Shown: positions 8,892-17,770, counted from the first letter of the stretch. The stretch is DNA of 64,000 nucleotides from Salibacter halophilus (GCF_008806325.1 NZ_WACR01000002.1:186001-250000); one strand, 5' to 3'. Notes: generated by a model from the letters alone, not told the origin. A program made the numbers and translations.

Positions 8892-11071
8892 TCTTCCTGG
8901 TCAGATCCGGCCGGCATCGAGTTATCAATCATCAACTCTGAAAATCCTTCCTGAGCGTAGATAAACCTGTTTCGTTGCATGTCAAAAATGGCCAAATAAC
9001 TCTCTATTCTAACGATAAAATAGCGGTCATCGATTGCCTGAACATCGTGAAATATCTCGGGCAACAGAAAGTTGGCTTTGTTATCCAGAATGCCGTAATT
9101 CCCTTTACGTTTTGAAATGTATCCTTGTTTAACAGGTTTAATTTCTTCAAAATTTGTTGGCAAAACATACTCTCCTTCCCTGTCGATAACACCAACGCTA
9201 TCACTCACCTCAACGCGAGCCAGCGAGTCGATAAATGGCCAGGCATAATCAAACCGGTAACGGATTTCCAAATCGACATTCATATTGGCAAATCCCCATT
9301 TCCCGTACTTTTTAACGGGAATCAACGGTGGTTTAAACGTGCCTATTTCCTCAAATATTGCGGGAAAAACACGATTCCCGGCAGTATCTATCACCCCGAA
9401 TTTTCGGTCATTCCGGTATTTTGCGTAGCCATCTTCAAACTGACCGTAATTGATGACGATGGAAGAATAATCGTATTCTTTTTTAAAGGCTTTTTCTCCT
9501 TTTGAGTTAATGTAATGGTATTTACCATCTTTTGCTACAATGGTGAGGTTGTTAGAGAAAGGACCAATGAAATCGTATTCAAACGGGAGAAGTGTATCGC
9601 CCGATGCTTTAAGCAAACCGTATTTATTGTTGAGTTTGGCTCTTATCGTGCTATCCTGAAAAAGACTCACCTGATCAAAACGAGGAGGAAACAAAAGCTG
9701 CCCCGCTGTATCAATAACAGACCATGCTGTATCGACTTTCACGCGGGCTAAACCTTTCTCAAAATCATAAGCCGATGAAAATTGCGGTTCAATGGCCACG
9801 TTTCCCTTTTTATCAAAATAGCCATAGCGTCCGCTGTCGCTTTCAAAAAATATGCGGCCGTATAGCATTTCACCTAAATCAGTGTAATTTGGCAACAACA
9901 TCATTTCACCGTAATAGTTGATCATTCCCAACTTACCGTTTTTCTCGACTGTTGCCACATGATTTTGAAAAGCGAAGCCATCATCATATTGAGGCTCGAT
10001 ATACCACTCACCCAACAGATCGATGTAACCGAGTTTATTACCGTTTCCGGCAAGCGCTTTTCCTTCGTGAAACTGATCAACTTTTTGGAATTCTGGTTCT
10101 ATCGCCCAATTGCCCAACGTATCGATAAAACCCCATTTTCCGTTTTTTATCATTGGGATAAGGCGCTTACGGCTCTGACCGATATAGGCTTCCAGTTTTT
10201 CTTTTTTGGGGTAGTTTGAAAACTTATCCCTGAAATCTATCAACTCTTCAGTAGCAAACGTTTTTACCGAGCGATAAAAAATGTTTTCCCACGCCTCACC
10301 AACATACGGATTATCCTGATTTTCAAGAATAAAGTTGATAAAAGAGCTCAGCGAACCATCACGCGTTGATAGTTGGTAAACTTTCCGCTGAGCCTGAGGA
10401 AGAAAAGGGCTATCGGGATAGTCTTTCACAAAAGCCTGATAATCTTCGAGCGTACCGTCCTGAGTTTTGGTCTCAAAAAAACGTATCTCGTATTTTTCTT
10501 TTGCCTGTTCAAACTGCGGTGCATTTGGATAGCAATCCATGAAATGCTTGTAAGCCGTAAAAGTGTTCGTGTCGAGCGCATTTTGAAAAGCGTATTGATT
10601 GCGCAGAGAAATAGCGCTATCGAGCTGGTTATACCAGTGATGCTTAGCTATAAAGTTGTTGTAAAGTTGAACATCAGTTGTATCGGTCAGATCCTCAAAG
10701 TAATAGTGTGAAACGACCTGCTTTACTGAGTCTATCGAAGATCGGTTGATATTTACTTCTGCCAGATCTTCTCTGTCTTTTTCTTCGAGCTTTAGAAACA
10801 GCGTATCAGCAATCCGAATGAATTTATAGGCACTGTCTTTATTTATCAATGGAGTATTGGGCATCGCGTACATGTACGCCAGTCCGTATGAACCGCCAAC
10901 ACAATCCCGTTTTAACGCTTTGCGAAAAAGCCTTTCAGCATCGTGAAAGTTGTACACTTTGAGTTCTTCAAACCCTCTCTCCAACTTACTAGCTTCTACC
11001 GGCTTACACCAAATTGTTAAAAGAGTGAAAAATGTAAAGTAATAGCCTATTTTCAAAAAGCTATTTGCCAT
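8888..11071 (-). CDS. Secreted WG-repeat protein with TPR-like N-terminus
   Basis: A 727-residue exported protein. After a signal peptide, the N-terminal third is helical and resembles TPR repeats (residues about 30-300). From about residue 310 the protein holds around ten WG-type repeats, with cores such as KWGFIDTLGNWAIEP, KYGLLKASGDTLLP and KWGFANMN. WG repeats probably form beta-hairpin units that mediate protein or glycan contacts. The gene is the first of an operon with the TonB-like gene, which it overlaps by 4 bp. Three copies of the dispersed 10-mer lie inside it, at 8899, 10171 and 10685. Confidence 0.85.
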   Translation of the reverse strand: MANSFLKIGYYFTFFTLLTIWCKPVEASKLERGFEELKVYNFHDAERLFRKALKRDCVGGSYGLAYMYAMPNTPLINKDSAYKFIRIADTLFLKLEEKDREDLAEVNINRSSIDSVKQVVSHYYFEDLTDTTDVQLYNNFIAKHHWYNQLDSAISLRNQYAFQNALDTNTFTAYKHFMDCYPNAPQFEQAKEKYEIRFFETKTQDGTLEDYQAFVKDYPDSPFLPQAQRKVYQLSTRDGSLSSFINFILENQDNPYVGEAWENIFYRSVKTFATEELIDFRDKFSNYPKKEKLEAYIGQSRKRLIPMIKNGKWGFIDTLGNWAIEPEFQKVDQFHEGKALAGNGNKLGYIDLLGEWYIEPQYDDGFAFQNHVATVEKNGKLGMINYYGEMMLLPNYTDLGEMLYGRIFFESDSGRYGYFDKKGNVAIEPQFSSAYDFEKGLARVKVDTAWSVIDTAGQLLFPPRFDQVSLFQDSTIRAKLNNKYGLLKASGDTLLPFEYDFIGPFSNNLTIVAKDGKYHYINSKGEKAFKKEYDYSSIVINYGQFEDGYAKYRNDRKFGVIDTAGNRVFPAIFEEIGTFKPPLIPVKKYGKWGFANMNVDLEIRYRFDYAWPFIDSLARVEVSDSVGVIDREGEYVLPTNFEEIKPVKQGYISKRKGNYGILDNKANFLLPEIFHDVQAIDDRYFIVRIESYLAIFDMQRNRFIYAQEGFSELMIDNSMPAGSDQEE

Positions 11072-11165
11072 AAATTCTTTAAATTTTAGCCAAAAATAAC
11101 ATTAGCAAAACAAAGGAGGCCAGAGGTCTCAAACATTACTTAACAACTCATTAATAATAACGCTT

Positions 11166-11558
11166 ATGGAACAGCAAAAAGGTATATGGATCGATCACCG
11201 CAAAGCATTGGTTGTCGACCTCAACGGAACAGAAAAACTCAGAACTATATATTCAGAACTCGATGATGATAGCACGAGAATTGATAGCCCATCTAAGTTT
11301 GGCGATCAGGCAATTCGTCATGAGAAAAAGCTACAGGCGAAGAAAGAAAAGGTTCTGAAAAACTTCTATGACGACATTTTGGAAAGTATAGAAAACAATG
11401 ACGAGCTCTATGTTTTTGGTCCGGCCAGTGCCAAAAAAGAATTGAAGAAAGCGATTGAAGACTCTCCTAAAAAACCTTCAAGTATCAAAATGGAAACTGC
11501 CGACAGCATGACGGATAATCAAGTTGTGGCAAGAGTTAAAGAGCATTTTGACAAGTAA
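11166..11558 (+). CDS. Conserved small protein, possibly eRF1/Pelota-like
   Basis: A 130-residue soluble protein. The N-terminus (KGIWIDHRKALVVDL) and the segment VFGPASAKKELKKAI near residues 83-97 recall bacterial proteins related to archaeo-eukaryotic release-factor domains, where a GP-(x)-AK-EL motif is usual. The middle is a charged helix with many lysines. I recognise the general type but not a named function; a link to ribosome hibernation or rescue would be speculation. It stands alone with a terminator downstream. Confidence 0.6.
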   Translation: MEQQKGIWIDHRKALVVDLNGTEKLRTIYSELDDDSTRIDSPSKFGDQAIRHEKKLQAKKEKVLKNFYDDILESIENNDELYVFGPASAKKELKKAIEDSPKKPSSIKMETADSMTDNQVVARVKEHFDK

Positions 11559-11565
11559 AATAAGT

Positions 11566-11611
11566 GGGTGTATCAAAAGTGAAAAACTGCGCTCTTGATA
11601 CACCCTTTTTT
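11566..11611 (+). terminator. Rho-independent terminator
   Basis: An 11-bp perfect stem (11566-11576 with 11595-11605) and an 18-base loop are followed by a run of T. It sits 8 bp after the stop of the small protein gene. Confidence 0.8.
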
Positions 11612-11625
11612 CTTTACCGTTTAGT

Positions 11626-12336
11626 TTAATCTGATAAAGTATATCTTACTCCAAATTCCCAGGCTACAGTCAATGGGTTTGACGGATAGTCATTATCTGG
11701 GTCATGAGGTAAAAGTCTTCTATCTCGAGCATCTGTCAAACCATAATCAGTTCTAAACCCTGTATCAATAGCAATTTGATCAGTAATGTTAATTGCCATA
11801 CCTAAATTCAAAGCCAAACCAAAAACAAAACTTTGGTATTCGTCCTCCATTACATCTGAGGCACTTCTAAAGGTTAAGTTTTGTTCATCAAAAAATGCGG
11901 CACCCTTACCATCCCACTGTTCAACATCACCTTTTCTAAAAAGCCCCATATATGGGCCAAACTTTCCTCTAAAACATACTGTGTTAGAAGTTTCACCACT
12001 AAAGACGATCTGGAGTGGAATCTTAAAGTATTTATATTGTTCGATGTACTCAAACTTAGTATTTAATGTATCGTAGGCGTATTTATTACCTTCTGATGAA
12101 AAGAGGAAATCCATACTAACCCCTAACTTACTAGTAAAGTTATAACCGATACCAACTCCAAAAGCACTCCCGTAATAAACATTGCTTTCATGATCTGGAT
12201 TATCAAAGTCAGTTTTACTAATCATTAATGAGGCTTGCGGCATTCCTTTAACACTAAAGTTCAGTCCTTTTTGAGCGTAGCTTAGCGATCCAACAAAGAA
12301 AAGAATCACTGTGGTCAATAATTTAAACTTGTTCAT
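11626..12336 (-). CDS. Outer-membrane beta-barrel protein, paralogue A
   Basis: A 236-residue protein with a signal peptide (cleavage after SLSYA) and alternating beta-strand segments ending in the aromatic-rich FGVRYTLSD, as in PorT/OmpA-like eight-stranded barrels of Bacteroidota. It is a clear paralogue of the gene at 12395-13084: both begin QKGL-F-S-KGMPQAS and share GYNF, FLFSSEGN/FSKEGN and FRGKFGP/FRAKMGP motifs in the same order. The 58-bp gap suggests a tandem duplication, perhaps in one operon. Function unknown. Confidence 0.8.
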   Translation of the reverse strand: MNKFKLLTTVILFFVGSLSYAQKGLNFSVKGMPQASLMISKTDFDNPDHESNVYYGSAFGVGIGYNFTSKLGVSMDFLFSSEGNKYAYDTLNTKFEYIEQYKYFKIPLQIVFSGETSNTVCFRGKFGPYMGLFRKGDVEQWDGKGAAFFDEQNLTFRSASDVMEDEYQSFVFGLALNLGMAINITDQIAIDTGFRTDYGLTDARDRRLLPHDPDNDYPSNPLTVAWEFGVRYTLSD

Positions 12337-12394
12337 GTAGTTATGTTTTGGTTTAGCGTAAAGGTAAATATTATTTAAGGCACTGTGTGTTTTT

Positions 12395-13084
12395 TTAAAG
12401 CTTGAATCTTGCTCCTATTTCAAAAGCGAGGATAAAAGGTCTATAACTTTTTTCATTATCGCCATCGCTGTATAAAGTATTTAAAACCAAATACTTTCTT
12501 CTTGCATTAGTCAAACTGTAATCAGAACGTATACCTGCATCAATAGAGAAGTAATCTGTTACATTAAAAGCTAAGCCAACATTCATTGCCCAACTGATGG
12601 TAATATCTTTAAAGTATGTTTCTTTCTTCGTCATGGTGGGTAAAAGGTTTGAATAGTAGACTACATTAGCATTCCTCAATATATTGATAGAAGGTCCCAT
12701 TTTAGCTCTAAAGCTTACAACATTTGTAGGATCTCCGTTGAATACAAACTGTATCGGAATCCTTAGATATTCATAACGTTCTCTTATATCGTAACGCAAA
12801 CTATCAAAACGATAACGGTACCTATTACCTTCTTTCGAAAACAAGAATTCTAAACTAACACCAATTGTATCATTGAAGTTGTAACCAACTTCAAAGCCCG
12901 ATGCATTTCCAAAATAGTAATCTACAGTATGCTCATCGTATTGATAGGAGTCTTTGACAAGCATCGCTGAAGCCTGTGGCATACCTTTCAGGCTCAGAAA
13001 AAGCCCTTTTTGAGCATGAGCTAGTGAAGCAATAAAAATAAATAGTGGTGCAGTTATCAGTAAAGCGAGTTTTCTGTAGGCCAT
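12395..13084 (-). CDS. Outer-membrane beta-barrel protein, paralogue B
   Basis: A 229-residue protein with a signal peptide cleaved after LAHA. It has the same strand order as its downstream neighbour, including GYNFNDTIGVSLEFLFSKEGN and the final FEIGARFKL. An eight-stranded PorT-like barrel is likely. It is the promoter-proximal member of the pair. Identity between the two looks moderate, so the duplication is not recent. Function unknown. Confidence 0.8.
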   Translation of the reverse strand: MAYRKLALLITAPLFIFIASLAHAQKGLFLSLKGMPQASAMLVKDSYQYDEHTVDYYFGNASGFEVGYNFNDTIGVSLEFLFSKEGNRYRYRFDSLRYDIRERYEYLRIPIQFVFNGDPTNVVSFRAKMGPSINILRNANVVYYSNLLPTMTKKETYFKDITISWAMNVGLAFNVTDYFSIDAGIRSDYSLTNARRKYLVLNTLYSDGDNEKSYRPFILAFEIGARFKL

Positions 13085-13271
13085 GGTTTAAATTTTTTCA
13101 GGACTAAAATTCAGAAATAATTTGATGATTACAAATTCTCCATTTAACAATGAAATTTAATAGATCTACTATTCAATAAATCCATTTAACTATCCATTTA
13201 GAAAAGCTTTGTTAAGAGTTGAATGTTAATTTATTATTGAAATATTTTTAACGGGTGCAAAAACAATTTTA

Positions 13272-13279
13272 TAGTTTTG
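13272..13279 (+). promoter_or_regulatory. Possible -7 element before the YceI gene
   Basis: TAGTTTTG fits TAnnTTTG, 53 bp before the ATG at 13332. It lies in the 247-bp AT-rich gap 13085-13331 between divergent genes, in which I see no other feature. No good -33 element was found. Confidence 0.35.
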
Positions 13280-13331
13280 GTGTATATACATTTATTCAAA
13301 TTAGTAATTGCGCTAACAAAATCAATTTATT

Positions 13332-14003
13332 ATGAAAAAGAACACATTTTTAGCATTGTTTTTAGCAGGTTCAGCATTCTTAACCGCTTGTGGTGGTGGA
13401 GGTTCTGCTGAAAAAGGCGGAGAAAAAGAGAAAAAAGCTGACAAAAAAGAAAAGACTGAAATGAAGGATGAAAAGTCTGCCAAAGAAATGACAATGATGG
13501 TAGACACTTCAAAAAGTAAAGCAAAGTGGGCTGGAACACTCGTTGGAGTTTACACACACTCTGGAAACGTAATGTTTGAAAAAGGCATGCTTACAGCAAA
13601 AGGTGATAAAATCACAGGTGGTGAGTTTGTTATCGATATGAACACAATGGTTGCTACTGATGACAACTACGATCCAGAAAAAGACAAAACTCCTGAGAAA
13701 TTAATCGGTCACCTTAAAGCTGACGATTTCTTTGCTGTTAAGAAACACCCAACTGCTTCATTTAAAATCAAATCTTACGATGAAGCATCTAACACAATCA
13801 CTGGTGATTTAACAGTTAGAGGCAAAACTCAAGAAGAAAAAATTACTGATGTAGCATTCAACCCTAAAGAAGGAACTGCTAAAGGTAAATTAGTATTTGA
13901 TCGTCACGAGTACGATGTTGCTTACACAATGAGCATGAAAGACATGACGATCACTGATGAAATTGAAGTGATGGTTGACCTAAAACTCAATCCAAAATCA
14001 TAA
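13332..14003 (+). CDS. YceI-family lipoprotein
   Basis: A 223-residue lipoprotein (lipobox LTAC, Cys20) with a Gly-rich and Lys/Glu-rich linker (about 21-55) and a C-terminal YceI domain. The domain begins DTSKSKAKWAGTLVGVYTHSG and contains HLKADDFFAVKKHPTASFKI, which is diagnostic for YceI. YceI proteins are lipocalin-like barrels that bind isoprenoid-type lipids in the periplasm. The gene is preceded by an AT-rich promoter region and followed by a strong terminator. Its synonymous codon use (many GAA, AAA and GCT) suggests high expression, which is inference. Confidence 0.92.
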   Translation: MKKNTFLALFLAGSAFLTACGGGGSAEKGGEKEKKADKKEKTEMKDEKSAKEMTMMVDTSKSKAKWAGTLVGVYTHSGNVMFEKGMLTAKGDKITGGEFVIDMNTMVATDDNYDPEKDKTPEKLIGHLKADDFFAVKKHPTASFKIKSYDEASNTITGDLTVRGKTQEEKITDVAFNPKEGTAKGKLVFDRHEYDVAYTMSMKDMTITDEIEVMVDLKLNPKS

Positions 14004-14024
14004 TTCATCACAATTGTATTTTTG

Positions 14025-14054
14025 AAGCCGACTCATTTGGGTCGGCTTTTTTTT
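14025..14054 (+). terminator. Rho-independent terminator
   Basis: An 8-bp GC-rich stem (14025-14032 with 14041-14048) is followed by a run of eight T in total. It ends the YceI transcript. Confidence 0.85.
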
Positions 14055-14100
14055 GCTTGAAATTCTGTAATTTTAGTCGCAAACTCATAAATCCAGTCAC

Positions 14101-14892
14101 TTGAAACGAATCACACAGGTATTAGCGCTCATTACATTCATCGGAACACTGTATGTCAACTACCTTTCAAATACCGGTGAAATCAATAATGAAACAATGG
14201 CGAGTGTTTCCAGGCAGTATTTCACGCTTTTCACTCCGGCCGGTTATGCATTTTCAATTTGGGGGATGATCTACCTGGGGCAAGCTCTTTTCCTGATCAA
14301 AATGTGTGCAGATATCTTCAAAACAAACGATGAAAATGAATTGCCTCAAAAATTCGGGTTTTACTTTATTGCCATCAACCTGCTCAACACGATATGGGTT
14401 TTTATGTGGCTCAATCATTACACCGGACTTTCAGTAATTGTGATGTTTTTATTACTCATTTGCCTGCTGGCAATTCTGTTCATTGAACAAATCAACACTT
14501 CAAAAGCTCCTCTAAAACAATACATCTTTGTCAGATGGCCTTTTAGTCTCTACCTCGGGTGGATTATTGCCGCCTCAATCGCCAATACTGCTGCTTATTT
14601 GATCAAAATAGGGTACAGCGGTGCGCCACTTTCCATGACCATATGGACGTATGTTATGATTGCTGTGGCTCTGATCGTGTATTTGTTTATGCTATGGAAA
14701 AGAAATACTGATGTGTTGGCTCTGGTTGGGATTTGGGCGCTCGTGGCTATTGGTGTTGCTCGATATCATCAGGTTGATGAAATTTCGTGGTTTGCCTTTG
14801 CCTGCGCCATTATTCTGTTCGTCAACATCGCTGTGCACCGCTATAAGATCAATAAAAACAAAGCTTCGGTTAGAGCCAGATCTGACCATTAG
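14101..14892 (+). CDS. TspO/MBR-like tryptophan-rich membrane protein
   Basis: A 263-residue protein with about seven hydrophobic helices. FTPAGYAFSIWGMIYLGQALF and the Trp-rich NTIWVFMWLNHYTGLS are typical of the long TspO-related proteins of Bacteroidota. It starts at a TTG codon (14101). TspO proteins bind porphyrins or other hydrophobic ligands; whether this longer relative does so is not established. The gene appears to be monocistronic. Confidence 0.8.
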   Translation: MKRITQVLALITFIGTLYVNYLSNTGEINNETMASVSRQYFTLFTPAGYAFSIWGMIYLGQALFLIKMCADIFKTNDENELPQKFGFYFIAINLLNTIWVFMWLNHYTGLSVIVMFLLLICLLAILFIEQINTSKAPLKQYIFVRWPFSLYLGWIIAASIANTAAYLIKIGYSGAPLSMTIWTYVMIAVALIVYLFMLWKRNTDVLALVGIWALVAIGVARYHQVDEISWFAFACAIILFVNIAVHRYKINKNKASVRARSDH

Positions 14893-14901
14893 TTTTTTCA
14901 C

Positions 14902-14911
14902 GGTCAGAACC
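14902..14911. repeat. Copy of dispersed motif GGTCAGANCC (28 copies in window)
   Basis: This is the only exact copy I found outside coding sequence. Exact copies read as GGTCAGANCC on the plus strand start at 527, 3222, 6693, 8899, 10685, 14902, 18979, 20945, 23107, 24044, 32261, 44796 and 58314. Copies read as GGNTCTGACC on the plus strand start at 1269, 4063, 10171, 19021, 19433, 22902, 23972, 25077, 32704, 34243, 36194, 42608, 46797, 54145 and 61821. A related form with G at position 5 (GGTCGGANCC) starts at 27673, 40112, 48886, 52235 and 62698. The list was made by eye and may miss a few. Confidence 0.85.
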
Positions 14912-14939
14912 TGAAACCGCTCAATCCCGTTCTGTTAGC

Positions 14940-14947
14940 TAACTTTG
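14940..14947 (+). promoter_or_regulatory. -7 promoter element before kinase-like gene
   Basis: TAACTTTG fits TAnnTTTG and lies 22 bp before the ATG at 14970. It predicts a leader of about 18 bases. A -33 element is not clear. Confidence 0.4.
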
Positions 14948-14969
14948 CATTCAAACGTTTATTTGACGC

Positions 14970-16010
14970 ATGGAAATATCCAAGAAAAAACCATTTTTCG
15001 CAATAAGAGAACCGCTTACCTCCTACCTCGATCAATACAGCAGACATCTGGAACTACCAGTTAAATACGATGAGCTGGCTCAGTACAGAGAGAGTTTTCC
15101 GCTATTCGATAAGCACGATAACAACACGCTTTGGGATTGCCTCATTTACGATGAGTCGTTTTACGAGGAGTTGCATGAAAACTTATTGATGACGTACTCG
15201 CTGCTCAAAACAGACGGAGATAAAGAAATAACGAATCACCTGCGTGTTGAGCGAATAGACTTTTGTCATTTTGGTAACTCGAAGCCTTTTAGGGTGAAAA
15301 TCGTAAACCTGCTGAATGACAACTACGATTACATGTACGTCAAAAAAGCTGATTCTTCACGTGTTTACGGTTTGGAACTTGAACACCTGCTCTCTCCTAA
15401 CTTCATCTCATACCTGGTTCATGATGATACGCTAGTTGAGGAACACATAGCCGGAATTCCGGGAGATGAGTTTTTGAAAACCGAACTGGAACGACCCAAC
15501 TTCAATCGTGTGCGTTTTGTGAAAGAGTTTATCAAGTTCAACGAACGCTGTTTCATCAGGTTGTTGGGAGACATGAGATCGTACAACTACGTTATTGACA
15601 TCACGCCCGACTTTGAAGATGAACAGTACAGAATTCGGGCAATCGACTTTGACCAACAGAGTTACGAGGGAAACAAGAGTGTTTATCTACCGCAGTACTT
15701 CAAGGAAAACAACCCGATCATTGAAATGGGAATGGACTTTGTTTCGGTTGCCACAACCCGTCAGTATCAATTCGAGGAACGGACACTTATAGCCAGGCGA
15801 CTAAAACTGGAATATGACCGGGTTGATGAGTTAATCGAGTGTATGCGTGAAGATACCATTTCAGTTCCCGAAAAGGTTGAACAACTGAAACAGGATCTCA
15901 ACCAAATGTCTGACACGACAGTCTTTAACGAATGTACCAATATGGGCGACATCCTCAAGGTTCAGTTGCGATTCATGCTTTCGGGACACGTAGCGAAGTT
16001 GAATTTTTAG
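14970..16010 (+). CDS. Hypothetical protein with protein-kinase-like motifs
   Basis: A 346-residue soluble protein that I do not recognise by name. In order it shows YMYVKKADS (candidate ATP-anchoring Lys125/126), a helix with LELEHLL (candidate partner Glu137/139), EEHIAGIPGDEF (hinge-like, 157-168), LLGDMRSYNYVID (Asp201 and Asn206 spaced as in a kinase catalytic loop) and RAIDFDQQ (Asp226/228, like the DFD/DFG metal site of aminoglycoside-phosphotransferase-type enzymes). The Gly-rich loop is not obvious and the catalytic-loop His/Arg is replaced by Leu-Gly. A kinase-like fold is inference from motif order. It appears to be monocistronic. Confidence 0.6.
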   Translation: MEISKKKPFFAIREPLTSYLDQYSRHLELPVKYDELAQYRESFPLFDKHDNNTLWDCLIYDESFYEELHENLLMTYSLLKTDGDKEITNHLRVERIDFCHFGNSKPFRVKIVNLLNDNYDYMYVKKADSSRVYGLELEHLLSPNFISYLVHDDTLVEEHIAGIPGDEFLKTELERPNFNRVRFVKEFIKFNERCFIRLLGDMRSYNYVIDITPDFEDEQYRIRAIDFDQQSYEGNKSVYLPQYFKENNPIIEMGMDFVSVATTRQYQFEERTLIARRLKLEYDRVDELIECMREDTISVPEKVEQLKQDLNQMSDTTVFNECTNMGDILKVQLRFMLSGHVAKLNF

Positions 16011-16274
16011 TTACTTTTTAGTTGTCTCTTCAGTGATACTCTGTCCTTATTTTCAAGTTTTCTACTTCAGTATAGTTTAATTCCAGTAGTTTAGAGTAAT
16101 AGATGTTTCATACTTCAGAGTATTTAAACTTTTTATTCTGCGTTAATATTGAGTATCTTTGGTTATGGCGTTTAGTCAATTATCAAAATTTGAAATAGTT
16201 TAATTAATGAACTCTAAAACACTGATAAGAATTTGGTGAATGATCATTATTTAATCTTAATTACAAATTGTATT

Positions 16275-16481
16275 ATGAAAGTATTATTGGACATAAAAGA
16301 CAACAAGGTTTCGTTTGTAATGGAACTACTTAACAGTTTGAATTTTGTCAAAGTTAAACCGCTTTCTGATGATAAAGCGGAGCTTATGAGCAATATTAAA
16401 GAAGCTGTTGATGAACTTAATTCAATCAAAGAAGGTAAATTAAAAGGGATTCCTGCAAAAGATTTACTTGATGAGTTATAA
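16275..16481 (+). CDS. Antitoxin of a RelE-type toxin-antitoxin pair
   Basis: A 68-residue protein from the ATG at 16275; an upstream in-frame start at 16233 is less likely. It begins MKVLLDIKDNKVSFVMELLNSL and ends KLKGIPAKDLLDEL, a pattern of small Bacteroidota antitoxins encoded next to RelE/ParE-like toxins. It overlaps the toxin gene by 11 bp. The 264-bp gap before it (16011-16274) is AT-rich with no gene; it should hold the promoter and an operator, but I could not define one. Confidence 0.75.
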   Translation: MKVLLDIKDNKVSFVMELLNSLNFVKVKPLSDDKAELMSNIKEAVDELNSIKEGKLKGIPAKDLLDEL

Positions 16482-16797
16482 TGTTATTGCGGTTCCAAAA
16501 TTCAAAAAGGAACTCAAGAAACTAGCTAAAAAGTATCCCTCTCTCAAAGCTGAATTTGCTTCATTAATTAGAAGTTTAGAAATTGAACCAAAACAAGGTA
16601 AAGAACTTGGTAAGAACTGCTATAAAATTCGCCTTGCCATTAAATCTAAAGGTAAAGGGAAAAGCGGAGGTGCTAGAGTGATTACTAATATTGCTATCTC
16701 CAACAATATTGTTTATTTACTTTCCATTTATGATAAAGCAGACAAAGAAAATTTGACAAATAAAGAATTAATAGAACTCTTGAAAGCTATTAAATAG
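16471..16797 (+). CDS. RelE/ParE-family toxin
   Basis: A 108-residue basic protein starting at the ATG at 16471 (a TTG lies one codon upstream). VPKFKKELKKLAKKYPSLKAEFASLI at the start and YKIRLAIKSKGKGKSGGARVI in the middle match the RelE/ParE fold, specifically the branch with a Lys/Gly-rich loop. YLLSIYDKADKENLT follows, as in this branch. RelE-type toxins cleave mRNA on the ribosome, while ParE types act on gyrase; the sequence favours the RelE-like side but does not prove it. It is coupled to the antitoxin by overlap. Confidence 0.85.
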   Translation: MSYNVIAVPKFKKELKKLAKKYPSLKAEFASLIRSLEIEPKQGKELGKNCYKIRLAIKSKGKGKSGGARVITNIAISNNIVYLLSIYDKADKENLTNKELIELLKAIK

Positions 16798-16872
16798 TTA
16801 TACAATAAGCATTTCAGTATTAATATATGAACTCAGGTCACACTCAACCTCTATCGTTTTCCATTTTACAGC

Positions 16873-17646
16873 TTAACTCTTCTTCGCCTCCTGCCAAATA
16901 GCTTCCATTTCTTCGAGCGACATCTCTTTGAGGCTCTGGTTCTGACTATTCGTTTTTTCCTCGAGGTATTGAAAGCGTTTGATAAATTTTCTGTTTGTTT
17001 TCTCAAGTGCATCTTCAGGATTGACGCCAATAAATCTAGCGTAGTTGATGAGTGAGAACATCAAGTCGCCAAACTCCTCCTCCATGCGTTCTTTGTTTCC
17101 GTTTTTCTCTTCTTCACGAAATTCCTGAATCTCTTCCTGCACTTTATCCCAAACCTGGTCTTTATTGTCCCAATCAAACCCAACTCCTTTAACCTTTTCC
17201 TGGATTCGGCTCGCTTTCACGACAGCCGGTAATGATTTGGGAACTCCCTGCAAAACAGACTTCTTCCCCTCTTTGAGTTTTAGTTCTTCCCAGTTCGCTT
17301 TTACTTCTTCCTCCGTTTTGGCCTCTACATCACCGTAAATGTGCGGATGCCTGTGAACGAGTTTATCACAAATTGCATTCAACACATCAGCCACATCGAA
17401 TTCATTCTTTTCACTGGCAATTTTCGAATAAAAAACCATGTGTAGCATAATGTCGCCAATCTCACCTTTGAGCTCTTCATAATCCTTGCTCAAAATGGCA
17501 TCACTCAACTCGTACGTCTCCTCAATTGTTAGGTAGCGCAAGCTGTCGAGCGTTTGCTTTCTATCCCACGGACAACCTTCTCTCAAGTCATCCATAATGT
17601 TCAATAACCTCTCAAATGCTTCTTTTTTTTCTTCGATTGTCGCCAT
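16873..17646 (-). CDS. mazG: Nucleoside triphosphate pyrophosphohydrolase MazG
   Basis: A 257-residue MazG that hydrolyses non-canonical or excess NTPs to NMP and pyrophosphate. Two MazG modules are present. The first has GCPWDRKQTLDSLRYLTIEETYEL (about residues 19-42) with the metal-binding pattern EExxE-like. The second has EIQEFREEEKNGNKERMEEEFGDLMFSLINYARF (about 172-205) with the ExxE-12-ExxD metal site. The length matches full-length MazG. It is not linked to a MazF toxin here; the RelE-type pair next door is unrelated. Confidence 0.94.
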   Translation of the reverse strand: MATIEEKKEAFERLLNIMDDLREGCPWDRKQTLDSLRYLTIEETYELSDAILSKDYEELKGEIGDIMLHMVFYSKIASEKNEFDVADVLNAICDKLVHRHPHIYGDVEAKTEEEVKANWEELKLKEGKKSVLQGVPKSLPAVVKASRIQEKVKGVGFDWDNKDQVWDKVQEEIQEFREEEKNGNKERMEEEFGDLMFSLINYARFIGVNPEDALEKTNRKFIKRFQYLEEKTNSQNQSLKEMSLEEMEAIWQEAKKS

Positions 17647-17762
17647 AAATAATTGTGTTCAATAATGCAGTTCAAAGGTACTTGGAATCCATCAATTTTT
17701 GGTCAGATCGCGAGTTCAATCAAAAATTTCAACAAATCCCGAACGTAAATTATCAGTTATCG

Positions 17763-17770
17763 TACTTTTG
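17763..17770 (+). promoter_or_regulatory. -7 element before small Cys-rich membrane protein
   Basis: TACTTTTG matches TAnnTTTG, 19 bp before the ATG at 17790. Its position inside the longer possible reading frame supports the short start. Confidence 0.4.

Noticed and set aside
16873-17646. MazG as part of the neighbouring toxin-antitoxin module
   Set aside because: It is a full two-module MazG on the opposite strand with a housekeeping role.
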